A stretch of 64,000 bases of DNA. It comes from Bathynomus jamesi (lineage: Eukaryota > Arthropoda > Malacostraca > Isopoda > Cirolanidae). Under the pieces are notes generated by a model, which worked only from the letters and a program-made list of their open reading frames with translations, made no database searches and was not told where the DNA came from. This document shows positions 10,248-20,441 of the stretch, in pieces. A program made the translations under genes and the position numbers. The number at the start of each line of letters is the position of its first letter. Positions within the stretch are counted from its first letter, which is position 1. The stretch spans positions 929,501 to 993,500 of the forward strand of contig JAJOZX010000483.1 in assembly GCA_023014485.1 (NCBI GenBank), read 5' to 3'.

Positions 10248-10827
10248 ACAATTGATGAATAATAATCAATCTTTATGTTGAAATCCATCCATCCAGCTAA
10301 ATAAGTTCTCCCTCTCTCTCTCTCTCTCCAAATCTGCACATATACATCTCCATTAAATATGTTTTTTGCAGTTCGCCACATCGTGAAAGGAGAGAGTTTT
10401 GGAATTACGATAGCCATTAGTGATAGTTTATTAGAGCGAAGGGATGATTTATTAATATAGGGAGCCCCTATAGTCATTCATATTAGGTCTATAGCATATA
10501 ATAAAAGGACTATCTTTCTTCAAGACCCGACCGAATGACCAATTCGGTCTGGAAACTAACCAAAAGTGATAAATATAAATATAAAAACATACCAAGCTTT
10601 CATATATTCAGCTATCGTAGAAATTTCGAAGTTTGTATGGTGGAAGTCACTTTCATATATTTCTTTTGCTGGAATTGAGTTAACTCAAGCGTTTGTTCTC
10701 TAAGCTAAGGAATTCTTGGGACGGGATCAACTGTCTGTAGCTACAAATTATTGTATTATTTCTATTCATTTGTATATAACACTTTCTATAGTATGTGCGC
10801 TGTATTAAAATTAACACTCCAATCACG

Positions 10828-10868
<41 letters not shown>
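10248..10868 (+). repeat. inner left arm of the giant palindrome
   Basis: Inverted match to 12085-12630: shared landmarks include CCAAATCTG-ACATATACATC, TTAGAGCGAAGGGATGA, GACCGAAT-ACCAATTCGGTC and TGAGTTAACTCAAGCG. Divergence is a few percent with small indels. The CT repeat at 10309-10328 corresponds to the AG repeat at 12603-12623. Confidence 0.9.
10372..10460 (+). other. candidate terminal exon in left arm
   Basis: A polypyrimidine tract and AG (GTTTTTTGCAG, ending 10371) precede 89 bases that read two split-codon bases, 28 codons and TAG. The exact counterpart in the other arm (12470-12558, minus) has the same length and no indels; of the six differences inside the frame four are synonymous. 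The antisense frame is also open, with four of seven differences silent, so coding status is unproven. No family recognised. Confidence 0.25.
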
Positions 10869-10871
<3 letters not shown>

Positions 10872-10924
10872 GGACTCGTAAAATGTCTAAAACGCACATC
10901 CATCACTAAGTATTAGCTAAAAAC

Positions 10925-10980
<56 letters not shown>

Positions 10981-11143
10981 GGTGTATTAGCTAAAAACTT
11001 ATATGTGTATATATATATATATATATACGGTGTGTATATACATATAGGTTTTTAGCTAATACTTAGTGATGTGCGTTTTAGACATTTTACGAGTCCAGAA
11101 AGCGCTCTTGTAGCATGAATTAGTAAATAGGCCTTCATCATAT
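10869..11143. repeat. secondary inverted repeat next to the palindrome core
   Basis: A ~55-bp segment (GGACTCGTAAAATGTCTAAA ... AGCTAAAAACTTA) at 10869-10924 recurs inverted at 11046-11096 and again in direct orientation at 11993-12043. The copy at 11046-11143 is the expected mirror of 11948-12043; the one at 10869 is extra, so the left side of the core has undergone a duplication with inversion. TA and TG/TA tracts separate them. Confidence 0.85.
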
Positions 11144-11695
11144 TGATATTGAGGCTGTGGCTGAACCGTCTGCAGAGACACCTCATAGAAAAAGATTGCG
11201 GTAAATATATAAAACTCTCATTCATATTATGAGGGCTGTTCGCACATGCGTAGTTAGTCTGTCATTATTATTATTATTATTATTATTAATGTACTATCAA
11301 TTGAATCTTACCCTTTCCCGTTTTTCAGTTTGGATTATTCCGATGCATATAGTACGGAAGGGTGGCCATCACTGTCTATGGACCGATCATGGTCTGTGGA
11401 CGTGTCATGGACTGATGTAAGCTTGGCGCCTACGCCCTCCAGTCCTTCCACTGACCCTAGTATACACCTGCCTACAGACAGCTCTAACCCGTGGTCAGCT
11501 GAGGACCACCCCCACCCTCCCAGAGATTTGACGCAGCACCACATTTGTGATGTTTACGAAGTCGTCTTGCCCTTGCGTCATGCGCGCCCATTGCATAGAT
11601 GCATCGATTCAGGATATGACCAACCAAGCACAAGTGTATCCACAGAACCCTTTGATGAGGCACCGTCTCCGGATATTTTCGAGAATGATTTCTGA
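11127..11695 (+). CDS. two-exon gene fragment in the palindrome core, unrecognised
   Basis: Open frame 11127-11200 ends in a donor-like CG|GTAAAT. After a 128-bp intron (11201-11328) with CCCTTTCCCGTTTTTCAG at its acceptor end, the frame resumes at 11329 with matching phase (CG + T makes one Arg codon) and runs 122 codons to TGA at 11693-11695. The first exon ends in a basic cluster PHRKRLR (a nuclear-localisation-like patch). The second is Trp/Ser/Pro-rich (STEGWPSLSMDRSW) and ends acidic (SPDIFENDF). There is no ATG and a stop at 11124, so the 5' end of the gene is missing: a 3' gene fragment, perhaps captured. I do not recognise the family. The coding part lies almost wholly in the unique core between the arms. 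Confidence 0.5.
11262..11289. repeat. (ATT)n microsatellite within the intron
   Basis: About nine ATT units inside the putative 128-bp intron. Confidence 0.9.
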
Positions 11696-11850
11696 GGGCC
11701 TGTTATTGTGATTGATTTGTCCGGTTGTTTTTAAATTGCTAAATAATTAATTAGTTTATTTACACTGTATACAAAACCCCTCCTTCATCGTCCTATTTTG
11801 CTAATAAGACAGAAATTACCTGCTATTGTTTTTCTTATCGAAACTGCATC

Positions 11851-11857
<7 letters not shown>

Positions 11858-11914
<57 letters not shown>

Positions 11915-12041
11915 CTTAGCTTAGAGAAAACTGATATAACCCATATATGATGAAGGCCCATTTACTAATTCATGTTACAAGAGCGCTTTCTGGACTCGTA
12001 AAATGTCTAAAACGCACATCACTAACTATTAGCTAAAAACT

Positions 12042-12099
<58 letters not shown>
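11858..12099. repeat. (TA)n tracts at the right edge of the core
   Basis: TA runs at about 11858-11910 and 12043-12099, between them the inner end of the right arm. Confidence 0.9.
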
Positions 12100-12102
<3 letters not shown>

Positions 12103-12630
12103 CGTGATTGAAGTGTTAATTTTAATACAACGCACATACTATAGAAAGTGTTATATACAAATGAATGGAAATAATACAATAATTTGTCGCTACAAACAGC
12201 TGATCCTGTCCCAAGAATTCCTTAGCTTAGAGAACAAACGCTTGAGTTAACTCAATTCCAGCAAAAGAAATATATGAAAGCGACTTCCACCGTACAAACT
12301 TAGAAATTTCTACAATAGTTGAATATATGAAAGCTTGGTATGTTTTTATATTTATATTTATCACTTTTGGTTAGTTTCCAGACCGAATTAGTCATTCGGT
12401 CGGATCTTGAAGAAAGACAGTCCTTTTATTATATGCTACAGGCCTAATATGAGCGACTATAGGGGCTACCTATATTAATAAGTCATCCCTTCGCTCTAAT
12501 AAACTATCACTAATGGCTATCTTAATTCCAAAACTTTCTCCTTTTACGATATGGAGAACTGCAAAAAACATATTTAATGGAGATGTATATGTACAGATTT
12601 GGAGAGAGAGAGAGAGAGAGAGAAATTATG
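12100..12630 (-). repeat. inner right arm of the giant palindrome
   Basis: Inverted copy of 10248-10868, beginning GAGCGTGATTG and ending at an (AG)n tract. Confidence 0.9.
12470..12558 (-). other. candidate terminal exon in right arm
   Basis: Mirror copy of 10372-10460 with the GTTTTTTGCAG acceptor-like sequence conserved and the same stop codon. Same caveats. Confidence 0.25.
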
Positions 12631-12631
12631 T

Positions 12632-13133
12632 GTTTAATTAATCTATCTATCAACTATCCTCCTTTTAATTAGTAATAATTGTTGATGAATACCGTCCAAA
12701 CCTTAATTTTAAAAAGGAAAATAGAAACACATTCGTAGAGAGAGAGAGAGAGAGAGAGAAAACGTATTTAGCTGAGTCATCCGTGCATCATACTCATGCT
12801 CTCACAAGATCTTGTGAGTGAACTGGGTTGCTAGCTGGTGGCCCCGACTCTAGGCCTGGTTTGATGTAGGAGCGAGTTGCTTTCTTGCTCTCTCCAAATT
12901 TCATTATTTATTTAATATAAATATTTGTCAGTATTATACCAAATAAAAATGAATTCCCGATTAATAATGGCGTACTAACAAAAATCTCAAGTACAGTCCC
13001 GTTAAATTAGTGCGTAAAATAATGAAACTCATTGTATTTAAATATAATAGTGTTTAAGCACGAATACACGCATATGTTTGGTTTAGTGTTTCTTTAAATT
13101 ACACCTGTTCTATACACAGGTCGTGTGTAGGTA

Positions 13134-13164
<31 letters not shown>

Positions 13165-13178
13165 TGGTCGAGTGTAGG

Positions 13179-13242
<64 letters not shown>

Positions 13243-13920
13243 TTCATGATATCTGTTTTTTCGATGAAATAGAGCGAGTGTGGCCAATGCAACACTTAGA
13301 ATTTCCACGATAGCTGAATCTGCGCCGAGGTGAGAGAGTGAGAGAGAAAAAAAAATTAAATATTTAATTAAACTATCTATTAATTATCCTCCTCTTAATT
13401 AATACTAACTGCTAATGAATACCATCCAAATCTTAATTTAAAAAAGGAAAATACAGATTCGTAGAGAGAGAGAGAGAGAGAAACTTATTTAGCTGGGCCA
13501 TCCGTGCATCATACTCATGCTTCCACAAGATCTTGTGAGTGAACTGGGTGCCTCGCTGGTGGCCCCGCCTCTAGGCCTGGTTTGATGTAGGAGCGAGTTG
13601 TTCTCTTGCGCTCTCCAAATTTCATTATTAACTTAATATAAATATTTGTCAGGATTATACCAAGCAAAAATGAATTCAATTCCTGATTAATAACGGCGTA
13701 CTAACAAAAATCGTAAGTACAGTCCCGTGTAAATTAGGGCGTAAGATGATGAACCTCATTGTATTTATATATAATAGTGTTTAAGCGCGAATACGCGCAT
13801 ATGTTTGGTTTAGTGTTTTTTAAATTACACCTGTTCTAACTGTTGATGAATACCGTTCAAACCTTAATTTTGAAAAGGAAAATACAAACAGATTCGTAGA
13901 GAGAGAGGGAGAGAACTTAT
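12632..13920 (+). repeat. ~480-bp direct tandem duplication, right arm only
   Basis: 12632-13110 and 13356-13837 are direct repeats (shared GTGCATCATACTCATGC, GTGGCCCCG-CTCTAGGCC, GGCGTACTAACAAAAATC, CGCATATGTTTGGTTTAGTG), followed by a third partial copy at 13838-13920. A ~245-bp spacer with two TAGGTAA(TA)n units and CACACATGGTCGAGTGTA separates copies 1 and 2. Each unit contains a CACAAGATCTTGTG palindrome. The left arm lacks the block at the matching point (near 10300), so it was amplified or lost after the palindrome formed. Confidence 0.85.
13135..13240. repeat. (TA)n microsatellites
   Basis: TA runs at 13135-13155 and 13181-13240 separated by CACACACATGGTCGAGTG. Confidence 0.95.
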
Positions 13921-13975
13921 TTAGCTGGATGGATGGATTTCAACATAAAAATTGAATTTTATTTACCAATTGTTT

Positions 13976-13978
<3 letters not shown>

Positions 13979-14024
<46 letters not shown>
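13979..14024. repeat. (TA)n microsatellite
   Basis: TA tract at the position corresponding to the left-arm Tc1 landing site. Confidence 0.95.
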
Positions 14025-14622
14025 TATAGTTCTTTAGTGACATCCGATTTTACAATCACCTAAAACTGGAAAATAATTTTTAAAAAGTTTAAAAACGATA
14101 ATTATTAGAAATGGTGGATGGAGAACGATGGGACAGTCAGCAAAGTTTTTTTTAAATGTTTAACTGTGGGATTCACAATGACCTTTTGGGGGAATTATCC
14201 GTTATAAGTACAAAGGGATTTACAGGTGAATAACGAAAATATAAACCTTAGCTGAACATTTTAAGGAAAAAAAATTCCTTAATGAGCGGAGATTAACTCG
14301 CCCGAAAGATATTAATGTCTAAAACTGAAAATTAATTTTAATACGTGAATTCAAAGTTTTTGAGAGTTTTCACAGAGTGATGTTCAAGTTCTTTCGACTA
14401 ATGACATCCTCAGGGACACTGAAATAAATAACAAGTTCGAGACAGGTCGTCACATAAAAATAAATGAAATTAAAAATAAAAATTGTATCATAGAAGGAGT
14501 ATACATTACAAGTGTATAAGGAAAAACTGCCAGAATTTTAGCACTTTACCTTCTTTTCTAAATCCGTTCTGGGCGAATTCAAAACAACAGGATCACGCGA
14601 AAAAGGACCCTGACTAATGTTA

Positions 14623-14624
<2 letters not shown>

Positions 14625-14674
<50 letters not shown>
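14625..14674. repeat. (GT)n microsatellite
   Basis: About 24 GT units; the mirror (CA)n at 7267-7298 has about 16. Confidence 0.95.
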
Positions 14675-14876
14675 ATTTAGAACAGGTCGAAAAATATGAA
14701 TTTAAATGGAGAATTTACAAAAAATTGAAAAGAGACATTTATTCCAAAACAACGATAATTACCAGAAATGATGGACAGAAACTACGGATTAGCTATCATA
14801 GTTATTAAAATGTTTATTGTGTCGAGAGATCGGCTATATGGTAAATGTCGACTCAAACGGACAACTCGTGTTTTAA

Positions 14877-14964
14877 CCCTTTAAGGACGAAAGGTACAAA
14901 TTGCTAACGTTTCAAATACACGCATTTATAACTTAACCCTACAAATAATTCAGGACTTAAAGGG
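14877..14964. mobile_element. 88-bp TTAA-flanked MITE (piggyBac-like)
   Basis: Starts CCCTTTAAGGAC and ends with inverted GTCC-like TTAAAGGG, flanked by TTAA at 14873-14876 and 14965-14968. The left arm of the giant palindrome provides the empty site (TTGA at the mirrored position near 7066), directly proving insertion. A related inverted copy is at 36667-36754. Confidence 0.85.
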
Positions 14965-15086
14965 TTAAAAGAATAAATTGGTGTTAAATGCTTTATTACC
15001 TTACCTGTATCTCCGACGGATTATTCAGAAAAGGAAGTTTAAAGGTTTTAGCAGCAGAATTTGATGCAGGTGCGAGATAATCCAAC

Positions 15087-15089
<3 letters not shown>

Positions 15090-15129
<40 letters not shown>
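15090..15129. repeat. (GT)n microsatellite
   Basis: About 20 GT units, mirrored by short CA tracts in the left arm. Confidence 0.95.
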
Positions 15130-15132
<3 letters not shown>

Positions 15133-15540
15133 AGATTCATGAACGTATAGATGGTGTAAACGGGTGATGACGGAAGGAGTTGAAGAACTATGAACGTAGT
15201 TGTGTGTGTAATAACAGGGATTCCATGAGCGTATATATAGTCGGGAAGTTTGTGTGCGCTTTTTGGCGAAGGAGCTCTCTCTCTCTCTCTCTCTCTTAGG
15301 TTAGGTATACCCCTTTGGGTGGTGAGGCCGTCCCAGCTGCTCCCCCAAAGAGGTTAGGTGGACTCCCATAGCTTGCTCGGGGAATTCCCCCATTTTTTCT
15401 TCTTTTTTTTTGCACCCTGGGGGTTGGCACCGGGGGAGGGGGTTGGCATCTTGCAACAAGGGGTGGGTGGCACTGGCACTCATCTAATCAACATTGCAAT
15501 TGCTCTGCACTCCCTCCTTTTGTGGTCATACTACTAGCGA

Positions 15541-16070
15541 TGATTTCGTAGCGATGTGTATTCATCTGAAGAAATGCTAAATCTTTCACAATATGATATT
15601 TTCCGCAATTTCCGAAGTAACAGATTCCTTTGCAATATTATATTGTTTGTGCACCATATCCATAACTTGAGACGGCGTTTTTGGTAATGACATATTATTT
15701 TCAACGAAACATTTTCTAATAAATTCACCGTTTGCAATTGTATGAATTGATAAACCATCAACAGAAACAAGCTTTGCGACAATTTCTTCACGGGTCTCTG
15801 TCTCTGGTTTAAATACAAACGAAGTTATTTATTTTTTTAACATTGCTCAGCCCTATTTTTTTCTTAATGACAGGATCTAAAGTCTCCGCACATGGTCTTT
15901 TTAAGTTTTCTTCTTCGAGCTTATGGACACTTCAAATGACGAAGCAAACCATTTGTTGAATATCCTTTGCATTTTATTACTGCATAACATTTTTTGCACT
16001 TAGCACTTTCATTTCCTTCTTCTCGTTCAAAATATTGCCATGATTTGGATTCACTTTGGCTGCGTGACAT
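15541..16070 (-). pseudogene. hAT transposase N-terminal part (BED zinc finger)
   Basis: An ATG at 16070 opens a 49-codon frame to a stop at 15921-15923. It contains CKKC followed by RHLKC, i.e. the Cys/His ligands of a zf-BED DNA-binding finger. After roughly 100 decayed bases the similarity resumes at ~15830-15541 with VDGLSIHTIANGEFIRK and, in another frame, ERFSISSDEYTSLRN, the typical start of the hAT catalytic region. At least one frameshift lies near 15600. The gene is cut at 15541 by the giant palindrome and continues at 6027 on the other side. Confidence 0.85.
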
Positions 16071-16364
16071 GATGGGATTATAAAATTTCAGTTTCACTTT
16101 TCAGTAGGAAGAAAATTATATTATTTCATCCCATACTCAATCGTAAACATTCTTCAAAGTTTAAGAAAAAGGTGAAAGAAAACTTCAATTGTGAAAAGCC
16201 TTTGCATGAAATAAATATACCTCATAATAAAACTGTGTTTAAAAGTCTCCACTGAAAATAAAATACCGGGAAATCCCGGGATCGATGACAGTTTTCCCAG
16301 GAAATGAGCTGCCTAATTTACTTCCGGGATCCCGAGATCCCGAATGCCCAGCCCTATGTTGGAC

Positions 16365-16552
16365 TCGGTTGTTCCCCCCTCCACCCTACCTTCCCCCAAT
16401 TGGGGTACCTTGACTATCACTGCGGCGTTGCCACATGTACGGAGTCGCCTGTGAGGCGAGGGACATTACATATGCGGGCAACTGTACATAGAGCGTACAT
16501 ATTGCTCGTACGCAATACAGCTTACCCTGTAGACGTACCCACCGCACGCCAC

Positions 16553-16602
<50 letters not shown>

Positions 16603-16623
16603 TGTGTGTATATATATATATAT
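16365..16623. other. spacer ending in (TA)n; nothing recognised
   Basis: About 190 bp of mixed-composition sequence with CCCCCCTCCACCC, then TA/TG tracts from 16557. No gene signal. Confidence 0.5.
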
Positions 16624-16735
16624 AATAACAAAATTGCTCCTACTAGGACTCGAACTCGAGACCTCTTGAGTAAGGGTCACTAGCGCTACTGTCACACTAC
16701 GACAGGATAAAAGTTAATACAACCTATCATAGATT
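16624..16735 (-). repeat. tRNA-derived SINE, family 2, copy 1
   Basis: On the minus strand: TAACTTTTATCCTGTC, a tRNA-like GACAGTAGCGCTAGTGAC A-box region and a B box GAGTTCGAGTCCT, then TAGGAGCAATTTTG. Related copies at 25806-25872 (-) and 34505-34612 (+). Confidence 0.7.
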
Positions 16736-16739
16736 TAAA

Positions 16740-17377
16740 CAACCGAGGAAACGCATAGCGTTTTCGCGTGCAGAAGTATTTTACGCGTTCAGCCTCTCGC
16801 ATTCGAGGTAATGTTCCATAATAATAGTAAAAACTTAAGAGTAATATATAACGTATTTCCACTATTAGTTTGTTTGTGTATTATCTAATCATAATTTAAA
16901 GTGACTTATATATCATGTATTATATTTTATCTCTAATTAATATGAGAGCTCAGTAAAGCCTAAATATTAAAGGTCAAATTATATAAAATAACTAGTCCAC
17001 TTGAAAGCATTATTTGTATTATTGTATTATTGTAACATAGCAGAAATTGTAATATTGTATTATTGTATCACAACTGAAATTGTAATATTATATTTATTTT
17101 ATAAATAAATTAATTTATAAATGATAATAAATAAAAAATAGATATCTTGACAATGATTTTAATGACTTCACAATAACTTAAATTCATTATCTAATTTTCA
17201 ACTATTAGTTCATTTATGTATTTCAAGTTAATTAATAATTTTTAATCATAAATTATATTATTAATCATAACTATTTATCGCTTTAATTAAGAGCCCAGTA
17301 AAGCTTAAATATTAAGGCCAAATTAAATTAAATAAATAGCACAATTTCAGTTATTTATTTTATGTTTATCGTAAAAG
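16740..17377. other. AT-rich spacer, no gene seen
   Basis: Very AT-rich. Two diverged direct copies of a segment with GAGAGC/GAGCCCAGTAAAGC-TAAATATTAA (16945 and 17290) suggest an old tandem duplication. Nothing coding. Confidence 0.5.
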
Positions 17378-17891
17378 TGTCGTGATTAAAAAAAAAACAT
17401 TCTTTCCTTCTGCTCTGCGCTTTCTTTTCATTATTTTCCTTTTCTTACTATTATCACTCGCTTTATTTGTGTCTTATACGGACGTGGGTAGTAGGGTGTG
17501 TCAATATTGTCAACTTTTATCAAATGAATTTTGGTAGTGAAAATATAGTGTCTTTTCATGTCAAAACTTGAAATTGGCCAACCAAAATGAAATAAAATAA
17601 CCCTTACCTACATCAATTTTACCTTAAAGTTTCAGAAATTGACTCTTTTACTAAATAATAGGACATAAATTGATTAACTATTCATCTGTCACAGAATTAT
17701 CCCACTGATCGCATATGGAGTGTTTTCAAGGTCATATAGTTGTTGTACAATGTTCAAGTCACAACATAAATAGAACTGTCCCTCACTCTCAGTCCTCAGT
17801 TGCCTCTTAGATGTCATAGATGGTGGTTTGCTGTTATTGCTCTTGTACCTACTTCATAGTTATTCTACTAGACGAATACTACAGTTTAACT

Positions 17892-18059
17892 GTAAGTATG
17901 GATTATTGATTATTACAATTATTTATTATTATCATATTCTTCTGTCTAATTATGTTGTAATCCCATGAAATATTTTTTTATTGAATTTTAGAACATCGAA
18001 TGACAACTTTGAAACATCGTAATTGATATAAAATACTTAAATGTTTTCTTTCTTTTCAG
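17892..18059 (+). other. 5'UTR intron of the hAT-like transposon gene
   Basis: Strong donor CT|GTAAGTATGG at 17892 and acceptor TTTCTTTCTTTTCAG ending 18059. The first in-frame ATG (18071) is 12 nt into the next exon. Confidence 0.7.
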
Positions 18060-18070
18060 ATATTCCTAAG

Positions 18071-20441
18071 ATGCCAAAATTGGAGACAAGAGGTCAGTCA
18101 ACATGCCACTTGAGCCTGTTAGTCGGTACAGGCAAGGAGCTTCCCGTATCAGAACTACCAACAGTGCGAGACATGCTGAGACTAGGGTTACTCCTTCGTG
18201 AACAAAATACAAAGGCCAGAAGGAACTACACAGAGAAAGAGCTCATAAGGGACATGATTCCCCCTCTTCTGCATCAGTGAAAAAAGCTAATGTGTTATTC
18301 AAACCACTTGTACTCAATCAGTATAGAACTATTGAGCTAAAATTAACAAAGCTGTGGCATAAAGCAGTTGAGACATCACTTGGTAAAGGAAAACTAGCAA
18401 AGAAAAATAAATTTCTGCACACACTTGATACTCTTCTTGACATTTTTAACTGCCAGTGTCCCATAGAGTTGTGTTCTGAAGCCAATTGTTCTCCCTCATG
18501 CAGAAGAGAACCTCACCCTCATATTGATTGTTGCTGTCCTCGTGAGAAGAAGATCCCTATTTTGGAGCTGGCTTTCATAAAGGCGCAGAGAACAAAGGCA
18601 GGAGGCCAAGGAAGTATGCAGATTGGTTCGGCAGATTATTCAGAAACCAAAAAACAGATTGTTATTGCTAAGAAAAAAAAGAAAATCCGAGAGAGGGAAG
18701 AAAGGAAGAAAAAGAAGTGAAGAAGCCACCCAAAGAGATGAAGCGCTCTATCAAGAGGTTTCTCACTTCTTTGAAAGCTCTTCAGATGAACAGAAAGAAG
18801 CAACATCAGATGATAGCTCCAAAATGCCATCTGAACCTTCGCCGAAGAGAATGAAATACAACACTAAAGACATCTCAAACATTGCCCTTGCCAGTATTCG
18901 CCACCATACGGGGCTACGAGAGACTGCAGAGATTGCCACTGCCGCTTGGATAGATGCAGGTCTCATCAGCCGAGAGGATACATCCTTAGTGATAGATCAT
19001 AATAAGATAAGAAGAGCATAAGAAAAAATAATGAAGGAAATATCTGATCAGCATGAAAAAGATTTGAAGGAGGGTCTCTCTTGCCTTTTGTTTGATGGAA
19101 GAAGAGATGACACACAAGTTCTCCTAGAGGTAGAGGGAATGGACAGAAAGTTTCCCGGTCTCATCAAAGAAGAACACTACTCTGTGTGTTCCGAACCTGG
19201 TGGCTGCTATTTGTTTCACTTTGTTCCTGAAGCAGAAGTAGAAGGCAAGAAACATGCAGAGGCAATTGCTGATCAAATAATATGTTGGCTTCAAGAAAGA
19301 AGACTTGACAGTTCACTGCAGGCCGTTGGTGGAGACTCAACTGCCGTGAACACTGGATGGCAGGGCGGTGTTATGACGCATTTAGAGAAAAAACTTGGAA
19401 GAAGGCTTGTTTGGATTGTATGTGATTTGCACACAGGGTAACTACCTCTTCGTTGTCTCATCCAGGAACTTGATGGTCCTACAAAGAGCAACAAGAAGTG
19501 GTCAGGCCCCTTTGGCAACATGTTAGATGAAGCAATGGAATTAGAAATAAATACAAAATTTCCAAAGGTCGAAGTAGTCCCTCACCTTCCAGTGTTGTCT
19601 GAAGAAGTTATCAAAGACCTCAGCACGGATCAATCTTACGCTTATCGTATTGTTCAAGCAATCAGATCAGGAGAGTTGCCTCAAAATCTGGCTCTCTTGG
19701 AGATTGGACCCATAAGTCAGTCGTTGGTTAACTACAGCGATTCGTTTCTGCAGGATTTGGGTTTCCAAACATGCACTGAAGGGCAAAATGCTACAGAATT
19801 TGATGTTGATTGTTGAATTTATTATTGGGTTTTATCTTCCTCACTGGTTCAATGTAAAACTTAATCCAATGTGGATGGAGGGGCCCAACCACATCTTGTT
19901 TCAATTACAGCTACTCAGAACCCAAAGGAAAGTAGTGGTGGACATCGTGTTACCTGTGGTGAGAAGGTCCGCTTGGTATGCTAGGCCAGAGGCAGTTTTG
20001 CAAGCAATACTCTGCAGCCAATGTACCAAAGAGTGAACTGAGGCTGTGGAAATCATTCTAAAGCTTAGAGGAACATCACTAGATGATGACCAGCTGGGAG
20101 ACTGCTCTGTTCAGACAAGGAAGGTACCTCCGATAAATGTCAATGCCACGAAATTGTCAGAATTAGTTAACTTGAGTTCGGAAGTTTTGGAGCCACCACT
20201 GACAACATGTTTAACAAACAAAGATTTAACACAACTTAAAGAGGCCCCAATGCAAGTGCCAAAGTGGCCTTCTCACACTCAGAGTGTGGAGAGATGTGTG
20301 AAAATGGTCACAAAAGCAGCTAGTCAAGTTTATAGTCACGAGAGGCGAGAAGGCTACATCAAAGCGCAAGTAGCAAGCCAAATGCTGATGTCAAGGAACC
20401 GCAGCAAAAAGGACATGACTACATTGGTTACTTTCAAATAA
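18071..20441 (+). pseudogene. hAT-like transposase, decayed
   Basis: One gene spread over several plus-strand frames starting MPKLETRG at 18071. N-terminal part: MLRLGLLLREQ, then a Cys-rich block CQCPIELC ... CSPSCRREPHPHIDCCCP (a possible zinc-binding domain, ~18450-18540), then a Lys/Glu-rich run. Central part: VGGDSTAVNTGWQGG and WIVCDLHTG with C-x2-H spacing like the hAT insertion region. C-terminal part: EGPNHILFQLQLLRTQRK, RRSAWYARPEAVL, WPSHTQSVERCVKMVT. I recognise it as a recurrent arthropod transposon protein but cannot name its subfamily. Breaks: frameshifts near 18277, 18705 and 19714; stops at 19019, 19439 and 20034. It is dead, yet codons around the breaks remain coding-like, so inactivation is moderately recent. 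Confidence 0.8.

Larger units (their letters stand above)
6034..15535. mobile_element. 9.5-kb giant palindromic (foldback) element, unclassified
   Basis: Ends are AGTAGTATGACCGC and inverted AGTAGTATGACCAC, flanked by a 6-bp near-identical duplication AGCGAC (6028-6033) / AGCGAT (15536-15541). The inserted unit lies inside a hAT transposase gene, and removing it plus one TSD copy brings the two hAT halves into one frame, which confirms both boundaries. Almost the whole unit is two inverted arms (6034-11143 and 11948-15535) around an ~0.8-kb unique core. The left arm has taken an extra Tc1 and an LTR-like block; the right arm has a tandem duplication and a TTAA MITE. No transposase, integrase or polymerase frame was recognised. 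The 6-bp TSD, long TIRs and AG/CT ends recall Polinton/Maverick derivatives, but this is inference. Confidence 0.85.
14025..15535 (-). repeat. outer right arm of the giant palindrome
   Basis: Inverted copy of 6034-7895, shorter because it has a single copy of the CGTTTACACCATCTA unit and different microsatellite lengths. It carries an 88-bp TTAA-flanked MITE (14877-14964) that the left arm lacks. Confidence 0.9.
4421..16356 (-). mobile_element. hAT transposon interrupted by a 9.5-kb insertion
   Basis: Right end (read inward) TAGGGCTGGGCATT and left end TAAGGCTGAACATT form the terminal inverted repeats. An exact 8-bp TSD TGTTGGAC lies at 4413-4420 and 16357-16364. Subtracting the nested element (6034-15535) and its TSD leaves about 2.4 kb, a normal hAT size. 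Transposase fragments run on the minus strand from 16070 down to 4653. Multiple stops and frameshifts show it is dead. Confidence 0.9.

Noticed and set aside
11335..11544. 69-codon minus-strand frame over the core exon
   Set aside because: Antisense shadow of the better supported plus-strand exon with splice signals.
13099..13308. IYIYIY-type frames
   Set aside because: Pure TA microsatellite translation; the same applies near 28734, 44724, 47226, 53935, 54084 and 61828.
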